The notes below the pieces were generated by a model. The model made no database searches. It was not told where the DNA came from and saw only the letters and a program-made list of their open reading frames with translations. Shown here piece after piece: positions 7,866 to 16,135 of a stretch of 41,755 nucleotides of DNA. A program made the position numbers and the translations under genes. Numbering within the stretch: the first letter of the stretch is position 1; every line of letters starts with the position of its first letter. Origin of the DNA: JBBSHE01 sp038253325 (GTDB lineage: Bacteria > Actinomycetota > Actinomycetes > Propionibacteriales > Nocardioidaceae); NCBI GenBank assembly GCA_038253325.1, contig JBBSHE010000026.1:1-41755 (forward strand), in the 5' to 3' direction.

Positions 7866-9080
7866 ATGCCAGGCAACAAGGCAGTCATCTACAAGGGGAC
7901 AGGCAGTGTGGCGGTCGAGTCGATCGACTACCCGACCCTGGAGCTCAAGGACGGTCCGGGGGTGAACCCGGCCAACGTAGGACGCCAGTGTCCACACGGC
8001 GTCATCCTCAAGGTCGTCGCGAGCAACATCTGCGGCAGCGACCAGCACATGGTCCGCGGCCGTACGACGGCGCCGCCGGGACTCGCTCTCGGCCACGAGA
8101 TCACCGGCGAGGTCGCGGAGGCGGGCCGGGACGTCGAGTTCATCAAGGTCGGAGACCTGGTGTCGGTCCCGTTCAACATCGCATGTGGGAGATGCCTTAA
8201 CTGCAAGGAGGGCAAGACCGGCGTCTGCCTGAATGTCAACCCGGACCGGCCAGGGTCGGCGTATGGGTACGTCGACATGGGCGGCTGGGTCGGCGGCCAG
8301 GCAGAGTACGTACTGGTGCCGTATGCCGACTGGAACGTGCTGAAGTTCCCCGACAAGGACCAGGCGCTCGCTAAGATCCGCGACCTGACCATGTTGTCGG
8401 ACATCTTCCCCACCGGGTACCACGGCGCAGTCACCGCCGGTGTCGAGCCGGGCTCCACCGTCTACATCGCCGGCGCTGGACCGGTTGGTCTCGCCGCAGC
8501 GACGTCGGCGTTCCTGCTCGGTGCTGCGGTCGTCATCGTCGCCGACCTCCAGAAGGAGAGGCTGGACCAGGCACGCAGCTTCGGCTGCGAGACGATCGAC
8601 GTGGCCCAGGGCGACCCACGGGACCAGATCGAACAGATCCTTGGTGTGCCGGAGGTCGACTGTGCCGTTGACGCGGTCGGCTTCGAGGCCCACGGCCACG
8701 GGTCTGACGCCCAGGCTGAGCGTCCGGCCACCGTGCTCAACACGGTCATGGATGTCACCCACGCCGGTGGCGCTGTCGGCATCCCGGGGCTCTACGTCAC
8801 CGGCGATCCCGGTGCCGCTGACGAGGCCGCCAAGGTCGGGTCCCTGTCCATCCGGCTCGGCCTCGGCTGGGCAAAGTCGCTGTCGTTCACGACCGGGCAA
8901 TGCCCCGTCATGCGCTACAACCGCAAGCTCATGATGGCGATCCTGCACGACCGCACGCAGATCGCGGAGAACGTGAACGCCACGGTCATCCCGCTCGACC
9001 AGGCATCGGAGGGATACGCCGAGTTCGACAAGGGCGCGGCCCGCAAGTACGTGCTCGACCCGCACGGACTGATCAAGTAA
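7866..9080 (+). CDS. fdhA: Glutathione-independent formaldehyde dehydrogenase
   Basis: A 404-residue zinc-dependent medium-chain dehydrogenase that oxidises formaldehyde to formate with NAD+ without added glutathione (Pseudomonas putida FdhA type). Catalytic zinc ligands: C56 (SNICGSDQH) and H77/E78 (GHEITGEV). The structural zinc site is C107, C110, C113 and C121. The Rossmann motif GAGPVGLAAA follows at about residue 200. The long loops and the closing GAARKYVLDPHGLIK match the family, as does the ~400-residue length. The ATG at 7866 has an excellent AGGAGAGGAG site; the frame is open further upstream without homology. A hairpin terminator follows. It may consume formaldehyde released by the demethylase genes downstream. 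Confidence 0.93.
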   Translation: MPGNKAVIYKGTGSVAVESIDYPTLELKDGPGVNPANVGRQCPHGVILKVVASNICGSDQHMVRGRTTAPPGLALGHEITGEVAEAGRDVEFIKVGDLVSVPFNIACGRCLNCKEGKTGVCLNVNPDRPGSAYGYVDMGGWVGGQAEYVLVPYADWNVLKFPDKDQALAKIRDLTMLSDIFPTGYHGAVTAGVEPGSTVYIAGAGPVGLAAATSAFLLGAAVVIVADLQKERLDQARSFGCETIDVAQGDPRDQIEQILGVPEVDCAVDAVGFEAHGHGSDAQAERPATVLNTVMDVTHAGGAVGIPGLYVTGDPGAADEAAKVGSLSIRLGLGWAKSLSFTTGQCPVMRYNRKLMMAILHDRTQIAENVNATVIPLDQASEGYAEFDKGAARKYVLDPHGLIK

Positions 9081-9098
9081 CCACATCGAGCAGCTGAC

Positions 9099-9125
9099 GG
9101 GAGCTGGGCCATGAGCCCGGCTCCC
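9099..9125 (+). terminator. Hairpin after fdhA
   Basis: An 11-bp stem with one G-T pair, 9099-9109 with 9115-9125, and a five-base loop CATGA. The stem extends outward by four more pairs (CTGA/TCAG) across a bulged C. No strong T-run follows. It separates fdhA from the downstream genes transcriptionally. Confidence 0.7.
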
Positions 9126-9236
9126 TCAGTTTGCGGAGCGACGCGAGGTGGGTTGGACCGTATTCTGAGGTAATGCGCCTGTAACATCATGCTTGTCATC
9201 CTGTGGGGGAACCTGACCCCCCTTGAGAGGGACTTG

Positions 9237-9431
9237 ATGAGCAGCGACGACCTACTCGACCTCGAGTTTGCTTATGTGACCTACCAGGACTCCTGCCGCG
9301 ACCTCTACTCGCCGCACTACTACTGTCGGCGACCGGTGCGCCACGACGGCACGCACGCCGCGGGGTTCGGCGCGGACCGGTTGCGCTGGGAGCATCAGCC
9401 CGATGACGCGCCCCACCGGTTGCTCGGCTAG
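9237..9431 (+). CDS. 64-residue hypothetical protein
   Basis: A small acidic-then-basic protein starting MSSDDLLDLEFAY, with two cysteines (SCRDLYSPHYYC) and a histidine-containing middle (RHDGTHAAGFGADRLRWE). The CRRPVRHDGTHAAGFG stretch resembles short actinobacterial peptides with a C...H...GxH pattern, possibly metal-binding, but I do not know a named family. The ATG at 9237 follows GAGAGGGA; an in-frame ATG at 9189 would add 16 residues. A small hairpin (9204-9208 with 9216-9220) precedes it. Bases 9432-9667 downstream show no further gene. Confidence 0.5.
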   Translation: MSSDDLLDLEFAYVTYQDSCRDLYSPHYYCRRPVRHDGTHAAGFGADRLRWEHQPDDAPHRLLG

Positions 9432-9667
9432 AACCCTGACCGAGCCGTTCCCGTTCCAGCGGCTGATCATGCCGGAGCCGCGTGACCGGCCGGTGCCATG
9501 ACCGCCGCCCTGGCCAATGTGACCTGCGGCGCGTTCATCGACTCTTGACGGTGAGCCGTCATCGATGGGCGGGAGCGTAACCATGTCGTAACCTCGCTTT
9601 GAGCAAGTAGATTGCAGCCCATGAGCCCGCGAGAACAGCCAACGCGCTCGCGACGAGAAACCATGCG

Positions 9668-10867
9668 ATGATCCGGACGACACCGTTCCACGAGCGGCTC
9701 AGCGAGCTGAACCGGACCGGGCTGTGGACGCATTGGGCCGGTCAGCTGTCGGCGCTCAGGTACGGATCCGCCGCGAAGCACGAGTACTTCGCGGTGCGGA
9801 ACAGTGCCGGGGTGTTCGACACGTCGCCGCTGTATAAGCACTGGATCCGCGGCAGGGACGCCGAACGGTTCCTCGGCGGTGTGATGACCCGAGACATCCG
9901 TACCTGCCGGCCGGGTCATGCTCAGTACACCGTCTGGTGTGACGACCGCGGGTTCGTCATCGAGGACGGCGTCTTGTTCCGTCACGCCGACAACGAGTAC
10001 CTGCTGACCGCCGCGGCACCCAATGTCGGCTACCTGAGCGACCTGGTCGGCCACCTCGACGTCACGATCCAGGACGCCACCGAGGATTACGGCGTGCTCG
10101 CCGTCCAGGGTCCGCGCTCGCGGCAGGTCCTGGCCTCGATCGCTCCGGAGATGGAGCGCCTGGCGTACTTCGGGCTCTGCCAGGCGAAGATCGGTCCGGC
10201 ACCGGTCACGATCTCGCGCACTGGATACACGGGCGACCTCGGCTTCGAGGTCTTCGTGGACCGTGATGACGCAATCGGGGTGCTCGACGCGGTGCTCCAC
10301 GCCGGCGCCGGCCACGGCCTTCGTCCGTTCGGCGAGGAGGCCCTGTTGATGCTGCGGATCGAAGCCGGGCTCCCCTTGATGAACGTCGAGTTCTCCTCCA
10401 GTCGGCTCGCCTTTACCGACGACGAGCGAGTCACGCCCCGCGAGCTCGGCTTTGGCTGGATGCTCCGCGGCCTCGACGACGCGGGCCGTCCGTTCATCGG
10501 TCGCAGCGCCATCCGCAGCGAGATTGCCTGCAAGACGTCCCGATGGGCGAGCGTCGGCCTCTGGATCGACTGGCAGGAGTACGACCGGCTGTTCAACGAC
10601 GCCGGCCTCATCCCGCCGAAGGACGAGCGACCGCTCACGTACGAGTCCATGCTGTACGACGACGAGGGACGGCGCATCGGGTACGCCACCAGCTTGATGT
10701 ACTCCCCCGTGCTTCAGCGTCACATTGCGATGGCCCGGGTGCGTCCCGACCATGCCGCGGTGGGTTCGCGCGTGAATGTCGAGCTCACCATCCAGCACGA
10801 GTACCGGACGGTTCCGGCCGAGGTGGCCCGACTTCCGTTGTACAACCCGCCGAGAAAGACGGCGTGA
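9668..10867 (+). CDS. GcvT-like aminomethyltransferase / methyl-group demethylase
   Basis: A 399-residue protein of the glycine-cleavage T superfamily, whose members move a methyl or aminomethyl group to tetrahydrofolate. Typical segments: HEYFAVRNSAGVFDTSPLYK near the N-terminus, YGVLAVQGPRSRQVL, SRTGYTGDLGFEVF, and EALLMLRIEAGLPL with a C-terminal barrel. An insertion of about 35 residues (around 297-335, IDWQEYDRLFNDAGLIPP onward) is absent from ordinary GcvT. This suggests a catabolic relative (sarcosine, DMSP or aryl-O-demethylase types) rather than glycine cleavage. No gcvH or gcvP is nearby. The stop lies four bases before the next start, so the two genes are one operon. Confidence 0.8.
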   Translation: MIRTTPFHERLSELNRTGLWTHWAGQLSALRYGSAAKHEYFAVRNSAGVFDTSPLYKHWIRGRDAERFLGGVMTRDIRTCRPGHAQYTVWCDDRGFVIEDGVLFRHADNEYLLTAAAPNVGYLSDLVGHLDVTIQDATEDYGVLAVQGPRSRQVLASIAPEMERLAYFGLCQAKIGPAPVTISRTGYTGDLGFEVFVDRDDAIGVLDAVLHAGAGHGLRPFGEEALLMLRIEAGLPLMNVEFSSSRLAFTDDERVTPRELGFGWMLRGLDDAGRPFIGRSAIRSEIACKTSRWASVGLWIDWQEYDRLFNDAGLIPPKDERPLTYESMLYDDEGRRIGYATSLMYSPVLQRHIAMARVRPDHAAVGSRVNVELTIQHEYRTVPAEVARLPLYNPPRKTA

Positions 10868-10871
10868 TCCG

Positions 10872-12470
10872 ATGGCCAGCAGGAGCAGGACGTACGACGC
10901 CATCGTCGTCGGCGGCGGTCACAACGGGCTCGTCAACGGTGCGTACCTGGCGAAGGCCGGGTTGAAGACGCTCATCATCGAACGGCGCTCGCTGGTCGGG
11001 GGCGCTGCGATCACCGAGGAGCTGATCCCGGGATTCCATTTCACGACGTTCTCGTACGCGCTCAGCCTGCTCCGACCCGACATCATCCACGAGCTCGACC
11101 TCGTCAAGCATGGGTTTCTGCCGATTCTGATGCCGTCGTCCTTCGCACCCATGGAGAACGGCGACTACCTGCTCCTCGGTAAGGACCGGGACGACAACGT
11201 CAAGGAGATCATGCGCCACTCGCCGCATGACGCCGACGCGATGGACCGGTACGAGCACGACATCGAGCGGGTCTGCCAGGTCGTGAAGCCGCTGTTCGAC
11301 AAGCCTCCGCCGGACATCTTCGGCAAGGCTCCCGAAGATCTTGTCGCCGTCGCAGAGCTTGCGTCGCATCTGCGGGGGGTCGAGCCCAAGGTCATGCATG
11401 ACCTGGTGCGTCTGCTGACCGGAAGCGCGGCCGACTTCCTCGACGACTACTTCCGCAGTGACATCCTCAAGGCGTACCTCGCTTCGTCCGGGATCATCGG
11501 CACCAAGGTAGGGCCGATGTCCCAGGGATCGGGGCTCGTGCTGCTCTTCCACAACGTCGGGGAGCACGACGGACACTTCGGCACCTGGGCGTTCCACAAG
11601 GGTGGCAACGGCGGCTTCACGAAGGTCCTCGCGCACGCAGCGGAGGCCTACGGTGCGGAGATCCTGCTCGACTCCCCGGTGGACACCGTGCTCACCCACG
11701 ACGGCAGGACCCTCGGAGTCGCGTTGGCGGACGGCACGGAGCTGCACGCCGGCATCGTGGTGAGCGCCCTCGACCCGCGGCGTACGTTCACCGAGCTCGT
11801 CGACCCCCGTGAGCTGCCGAGCGACCTGGTGGAGAATGTCAACCGGATGAAGTTCCAAGGCACGTCGGCGAAGGTCAACTTCGCTCTGGATGCACTGCCG
11901 ACCTATCCGGCACTACCGGACGGGACCGACCACTACGGCGGCTTCATCAACATCGGGCCGACGATGGAGTACCTCGAGCGTGCGTTCGACGACGCGAAGT
12001 ACGGCTGGTACAGCCGGCGACCGTTCATCGACGGCGCGATCCAGTCTGTTGTCGACCCCGACCTGGCGCCGCCGGGCAAGCACGTGATGTCGTGCTTCGT
12101 GCAATATGCGCCGTACCACCTGAAGGAAAGCGACTGGGACACCGAACGTGACCGGTTCGCCGACACCGTGCAGGCGACCCTGGAGTTGTTCTTTCCGGGT
12201 TTCGGAGACCTGGTGCTGCATCGCGAGGTCGTCACGCCCCTTGACATCGAGCGGGTCGTCGGGTTGACCGAGGGAAACATCTTCGGGGGTGAGTTCCTCG
12301 CCCCCCAGATGTACTTCTTCCGCCCCGCACCGGGCTGGAGCCGGTACCGTACCCCGATCGACGGGTACTACCAGTGCGGGTCGGGCACGCATCCCGGCGG
12401 CTGCGTCATGGGTGCGCCGGGCAAGCTCGCCAGCCAGCGGATCCTCGCTGACCTCGCGACACGGAAGTAG
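10872..12470 (+). CDS. Phytoene-desaturase-like FAD oxidoreductase
   Basis: A 532-residue flavoprotein of the phytoene desaturase / NAD(P)-binding amine-oxidase-like group. The N-terminal dinucleotide motif is VVGGGHNGLVNGAYLA with the following IIERR acid-base cluster, and the FAD-closing motif GSGTHPGGCVMGAPGKLA is near the C-terminus. It has no carotenoid-gene neighbours. Pairing with a GcvT-like methyltransferase suggests oxidation of a methylated or related substrate, the electron acceptor being unknown. The ATG at 10872 matches the family start (YDAIVVGGG); the frame is open upstream within the preceding gene. Confidence 0.85.
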   Translation: MASRSRTYDAIVVGGGHNGLVNGAYLAKAGLKTLIIERRSLVGGAAITEELIPGFHFTTFSYALSLLRPDIIHELDLVKHGFLPILMPSSFAPMENGDYLLLGKDRDDNVKEIMRHSPHDADAMDRYEHDIERVCQVVKPLFDKPPPDIFGKAPEDLVAVAELASHLRGVEPKVMHDLVRLLTGSAADFLDDYFRSDILKAYLASSGIIGTKVGPMSQGSGLVLLFHNVGEHDGHFGTWAFHKGGNGGFTKVLAHAAEAYGAEILLDSPVDTVLTHDGRTLGVALADGTELHAGIVVSALDPRRTFTELVDPRELPSDLVENVNRMKFQGTSAKVNFALDALPTYPALPDGTDHYGGFINIGPTMEYLERAFDDAKYGWYSRRPFIDGAIQSVVDPDLAPPGKHVMSCFVQYAPYHLKESDWDTERDRFADTVQATLELFFPGFGDLVLHREVVTPLDIERVVGLTEGNIFGGEFLAPQMYFFRPAPGWSRYRTPIDGYYQCGSGTHPGGCVMGAPGKLASQRILADLATRK

Positions 12471-12553
12471 GCACAGGACCGATTGAACCTGGCGGCTGGG
12501 GTGACCGTGTATAGGGTGAGCTGCGGTGATCGTCACCGCCGGGAAAGGCAGCC

Positions 12554-14056
12554 ATGCTCGGTAGAACGCTGCGTAGCCGTGTGGCGGCAGTCGGTATCGG
12601 AGGTTCGATCGTCCTGACGCTCGGGAGCGTCGCGCCCGGGGTGGTGGCCGCTGCGAATCCGGCCGGAACAGGGGTGTCGCCGAAGGCCGTTGGCTTTGCG
12701 CCGGCGAGGGGACTGGCTGATCCGATCCCGGCCCCGATCCGGGCTGGCAAGGTACGGATCGGTCTGCGGACCGTCGCTACCGGCCTGGTGTCCCCGGTGG
12801 CTGCAACATCTGCCCCTGGCGTCGCCCGGCGGTTGTTCGTCGCTGATCAGACCGGAACGATCTGGTCAGTCGACACCGGCCCTCACCCCGGTCACAAGGT
12901 TCTCTTTGCCGACTTGAGCCACCTCGTGGTGAGGCTCGGCAACATCATCCCCGGCAGCCGGTACGACGAGCGCGGTCTGCTCGGGCTGGCCTTTTCTCCC
13001 GACTACCAGCAGAACGGGCTCGTCTACACCTACCTCACGGAGCCGTGGCGCCGGCCGGCCGACTTCAGCACCCAGCCCGGGCTGAGGCGCAACTGCGACG
13101 CGTGGTTGCCGTTCAAGCCGCGGCCCTGCCAGAACGTCGTGATCGAATGGCGGGTACACAACCCGAAGGACCCGCACACGACCATCGACATGTCGACCAA
13201 GCGCGAGCTGTTGCGCATCGACAAGCCGCAGTTCAACCACAACGCCGGGGCCCTGGCATTCGGGCCCGACGGGCTGCTGTACATCTCGGTGGGCGACGGT
13301 GGCTTCGCCAACGACAAGGCCCCCGGCCACGTACCGGGCGGCAACGCGCAGAGCCTGGCGCCGCGCAACGTGCTCGGCAAGATCCTTCGGATCGATCCAC
13401 GTGGGCACAACTCGGCCAACCACCACTACGGCATCCCGCGGGACAACCCATTCGTCGGCCGGCCGGGGGCGGACGAGATCTTCGCGTACGGGTTCCGCAA
13501 CCCGTACCGAATGTCCTTCGATCAGCACACCGGCCAGCTGTGGGTCGGTGACGTCGGGCAGAACGACGTCGAAGAGGTCGACGTCGTACGGGCTGGCGGC
13601 AACTACGGCTGGCGCGTCAAGGAAGGCACCTTCAAGTTCCACACCGGCCCTGGGCTGGACCCGGAAGGCGGCTTCGTCTCGGCGAACATCCCGCACATGC
13701 CGCCGGGACTGATCGACCCTGTCGCCGAATACGACCACACCGCCCCGCGTGGCTCCATCGAGCAGGGCGAGGCAATAGTCGGCGGCTTCGTCTATCGGGG
13801 GGCGCGCGTGCCCGCACTAGTCGGAAAGTATGTCTTCGGCGACTACTCGCGAGTCTTCGGCAGGCCGGATGGTCGTCTCTTCTACATGTGCCGCTCACCC
13901 CATGTCACGCACCGTGTGTGCAACCTTGTCAAGCACCCCGGCATCGCGGTCTTCGGCTTCGCCCGCGACAACGCCGGAGAACTCTACGTGCTCGGCAACC
14001 GGACCGGCGTGATCTCCGGCAACACCGGAGTGGTAGAGACGCTCACGACGCGCTGA
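12554..14056 (+). CDS. Secreted PQQ-dependent sugar dehydrogenase-like beta-propeller
   Basis: A 500-residue exported protein of the glucose/sorbosone dehydrogenase family (soluble aldose dehydrogenases, YliI/Asd type). A signal peptide (residues 1-34, hydrophobic VAAVGIGGSIVLTLGSVAPGV, alanine-rich cleavage region) precedes a six-bladed propeller. Family motifs: DERGLLGLAFSPDY, HNAGALAFGPDGLLYISVGDGG, GKILRIDP, IFAYGFRNPYRMSFD, LWVGDVGQNDVEEVD and GGNYGWRVKEG. The enzyme class oxidises aldoses outside the membrane using PQQ; no PQQ biosynthesis genes are in the window. Shine-Dalgarno GGAAAGG precedes the ATG. A large inverted repeat follows the stop. Confidence 0.88.
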   Translation: MLGRTLRSRVAAVGIGGSIVLTLGSVAPGVVAAANPAGTGVSPKAVGFAPARGLADPIPAPIRAGKVRIGLRTVATGLVSPVAATSAPGVARRLFVADQTGTIWSVDTGPHPGHKVLFADLSHLVVRLGNIIPGSRYDERGLLGLAFSPDYQQNGLVYTYLTEPWRRPADFSTQPGLRRNCDAWLPFKPRPCQNVVIEWRVHNPKDPHTTIDMSTKRELLRIDKPQFNHNAGALAFGPDGLLYISVGDGGFANDKAPGHVPGGNAQSLAPRNVLGKILRIDPRGHNSANHHYGIPRDNPFVGRPGADEIFAYGFRNPYRMSFDQHTGQLWVGDVGQNDVEEVDVVRAGGNYGWRVKEGTFKFHTGPGLDPEGGFVSANIPHMPPGLIDPVAEYDHTAPRGSIEQGEAIVGGFVYRGARVPALVGKYVFGDYSRVFGRPDGRLFYMCRSPHVTHRVCNLVKHPGIAVFGFARDNAGELYVLGNRTGVISGNTGVVETLTTR

Positions 14057-14058
14057 GA

Positions 14059-14129
14059 GCTGACCGGCACCCGGACGTCGGCGTCACCGGTTTCCTCGCC
14101 GGTGGCGAGGGCAGCGAGCGCCGGTCAGC
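14059..14129. terminator. Nested inverted repeats between convergent genes
   Basis: An outer perfect 10-bp arm pair, GCTGACCGGC (14059-14068) and GCCGGTCAGC (14120-14129), encloses an inner 6-bp hairpin, CACCGG (14085-14090) with CCGGTG (14099-14104). It lies between the sugar dehydrogenase stop and the YjbR/MmcQ stop, so it can end transcription from both sides. Confidence 0.55.
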
Positions 14130-14139
14130 AGACCCGGGT

Positions 14140-14529
14140 TCAAGCTTGGTTGCGGTCGGCTGCATCAAGCTGGGCGGTCAAGGTCGACGGCGCGACGGCC
14201 CGGTAGGCGTCCTCACACAGGTCCTCAAGCTCCGACTCGCTGACTCCACAGTCCATCCGAACGCCGACCCAGCCGCGGTGCCCGACGTACGGGGGACGGA
14301 AGAAGTGCTCCGGTCTGGTGGCCACCAGGTCCTCCTGGAGTCCGGGCTGGGCGGCGACCCAAAGATGCGGGAACGAGTCGTCGTGATGACCGTCGGCCCA
14401 GATCGACACGAAGCTCTGCTTGCCCCGCACGAAGAACGTCGGGGCACTGTGGCTCGGACGTTCCTCCACCTCCGGCAACCGCAGACAGGCCGAGCGGACG
14501 GCGTGGATCAGCGTCTCCACGATGGCCAT
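14140..14529 (-). CDS. MmcQ/YjbR family protein
   Basis: A 129-residue single-domain protein of the MmcQ/YjbR (DUF419-like, CyaY-like fold) family. Seen: LPEVEERPSHSAPTFFVRGKQSFVSIW at the N-terminus, then HLWVAAQPGLQEDLVA, and GHRGWVGVRMDCGVSESELEDLCEDAYRAVAP at the C-terminus, the usual family order and length. Members are annotated as DNA-binding, but the role is not settled. The ATG at 14529 leaves a short gap to tRNA-Lys on the other strand. It is convergent with the sugar dehydrogenase gene. Confidence 0.85.
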   Translation of the reverse strand: MAIVETLIHAVRSACLRLPEVEERPSHSAPTFFVRGKQSFVSIWADGHHDDSFPHLWVAAQPGLQEDLVATRPEHFFRPPYVGHRGWVGVRMDCGVSESELEDLCEDAYRAVAPSTLTAQLDAADRNQA

Positions 14530-14581
14530 GACTGGGATTCTAGGGTTCCCTGGACCCGCTGGTACGCTGTCGTTCGCTTCG

Positions 14582-14657
<76 letters not shown>

Positions 14658-14785
14658 CATCGTCCCAGGTCAGAGGCCGTTTAGCGTCGTATGGGATGAC
14701 CTCGTCGCGTCGTCTGGGCCGTTCGCGGTCACATTCCTGCATCCGCGCTGCATGCACCAACGCCCAGGCGGCCTTCGTGGCTTGT

Positions 14786-15330
14786 CTAGCGACGCCGGTG
14801 CAACACGTGAGAGTAAGTGTCGCTCATCAAAGCGAGCAAGCGGTGACCGAGCCCCTTCGAGACGGCCGCCAACTCAACACCGGCGGCCAGTCGGAGCGAC
14901 GCCGCACCATGCCGCAAGTCGTGAAAACGAACCGGGCGTAGCCCCGAAGCGATGGCCAGCCGTTGGAAACTCTTGGTGACCTGCTCAGGATGAATCGGTT
15001 GCCCCGTCCTCGCGGGCGAACCCTTGCCCGTGGTCGACGCAGGAACCAGCGCACGACGCCCGTTCCACGTCCTGGCGAGGCCGCTGCTCAAGCAGAACGC
15101 TGACGGTGTGGTCATCGAGCTCCACCACGCGCTGGTCACCGCCGGGCGTCGTGTGGTTCAAGAGAACACCCCATGACCGACCTGCACGAGCTGCTGTCGT
15201 ACGACAAGAAACCGTCGATCCAGGTCGACGTCAGTCCACCGCAAGCCGAGCACTTCCCCCGTCGCAGACCCGTGGTGGCCGCGATTAGGAAGACCTGGTC
15301 GGCCGACAACTCAAGGCAGATTACCAGTCA
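14786..15330 (-). pseudogene. Tyrosine recombinase (integrase) catalytic-domain remnant
   Basis: Reading the minus strand in three frames reconstructs an integrase C-terminal domain: LSADQVFLIAATTGLRRG, then EVLGLRWTDVDLDRRFLVVR, then GGDQRVVELDDHTVSVLLEQ, ending with HPEQVTKSFQRLA and FHDLRHGAASL, LGH and DTYSHV. Catalytic elements are still visible: box I Arg (GLRRGE), HxxR (HDLRH), GH and the Tyr. Frames change at a C5 run (15256-15260), near 15155-15170, and at a C4 run (15002-15005), each explicable by one base. The N-terminal core-binding domain is absent. Bases 15331-15463 carry nothing recognisable, and the plus-strand frame at 15173-15418 is antisense to the remnant. Confidence 0.85.
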
Positions 15331-15463
15331 CCTCCCCCAACGATCCGAAAATTGCGCTGCTTCCCCTCTAGACCTTCGAGAGGCGAATTTCAGAGGCGCG
15401 TTGTCTTTGCATGTCTAGAGCTTTCGGACCCGTAGACTTCCATCGCCGTACGACGACGATCGT

Positions 15464-16135
15464 CTAACGCGAGCGAGGGTCGGGCGTCCCGTCGACCTGG
15501 CGGAGCGCCTCGAGGACGGCGAGGACCCGGCGATGGTCGCTGGGCTCTTCGTGTAGTCCGAGCTTGCTGAAGATGTTCGCGATGTGGCTCTCGACCGTCT
15601 TGATCGAGACCACGAGACGCTGGGCGATCGCCGCGTTCGACCTTCCCTCGGCCATCAGCGCGAGTACGTCGCGCTCGCGGTCGGACAGGGCGTGCGGGGT
15701 GCGTTGGGCATGGGCGTGCATCAGGCTTCGGACTATTTCGGGATCCAGTACCGTGCCACCCGCTGCGATGGTCTCCAACGCCTGGATGAGCATCGAGACG
15801 TCCACGACCCGGTCTTTGAGCAGGTAGCCGAAGTGAGCGGCGTGCCGCTTCAGGAGCTGGGACGCGAAGTGCGTCTCGATGGCTTGTGAGAGCAACAGGA
15901 TGCCGAGATCGGGATAGGTCGACCGGAGCTCGATCGCGGCAACGGCGCCCTCGTGGGTGAACGTCGGTGGCATCCGGATATCGACGACGGCAACGTCGGG
16001 GCGATGTGCGGTAACGGCGCCTGCGAGCGCGGCGGCGTCCGCGACGGTCTCGCAGACCTCGACACCCGACTCGACGAGCAACCGGGCCAGGCCCTCGCGA
16101 ATGAGGGCGGAGTCGTCGGCGATCACGACACGCAC
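15464..16135 (-). CDS. LuxR/NarL-type response regulator
   Basis: A 223-residue transcription factor: receiver domain with acidic pocket D7-D8 and phospho-acceptor D52 (VDIRMPP), then a C-terminal LuxR helix-turn-helix (LSDRERDVLALMAEGRSNAAIAQRL, SIKTVESHIANIFSKLGL). Phosphorylation comes from the adjacent kinase. The GTG at 16135 starts exactly at the receiver (VRVVIADDSAL) and overlaps the kinase 3' end by 13 bases, a common coupled arrangement. The frame is open further upstream but lies inside the kinase gene. Its target is not visible; the divergent membrane protein gene at 18230 is a candidate. Confidence 0.93.
   Translation of the reverse strand: MRVVIADDSALIREGLARLLVESGVEVCETVADAAALAGAVTAHRPDVAVVDIRMPPTFTHEGAVAAIELRSTYPDLGILLLSQAIETHFASQLLKRHAAHFGYLLKDRVVDVSMLIQALETIAAGGTVLDPEIVRSLMHAHAQRTPHALSDRERDVLALMAEGRSNAAIAQRLVVSIKTVESHIANIFSKLGLHEEPSDHRRVLAVLEALRQVDGTPDPRSR

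Noticed and set aside
7422..9086. A 554-codon minus-strand open frame opposite fdhA
   Set aside because: It is antisense to a clear formaldehyde dehydrogenase with intact zinc motifs, has Arg/Asp/Val-rich shadow composition and no family pattern.
9467..10903. A 478-codon minus-strand open frame
   Set aside because: It is antisense to the GcvT-like gene, with shadow composition and no recognisable domain.
15173..15418. A plus-strand frame of 81 codons after tRNA-Lys
   Set aside because: It is antisense to the integrase remnant, and its sequence is explained by the reverse complement of the catalytic domain.
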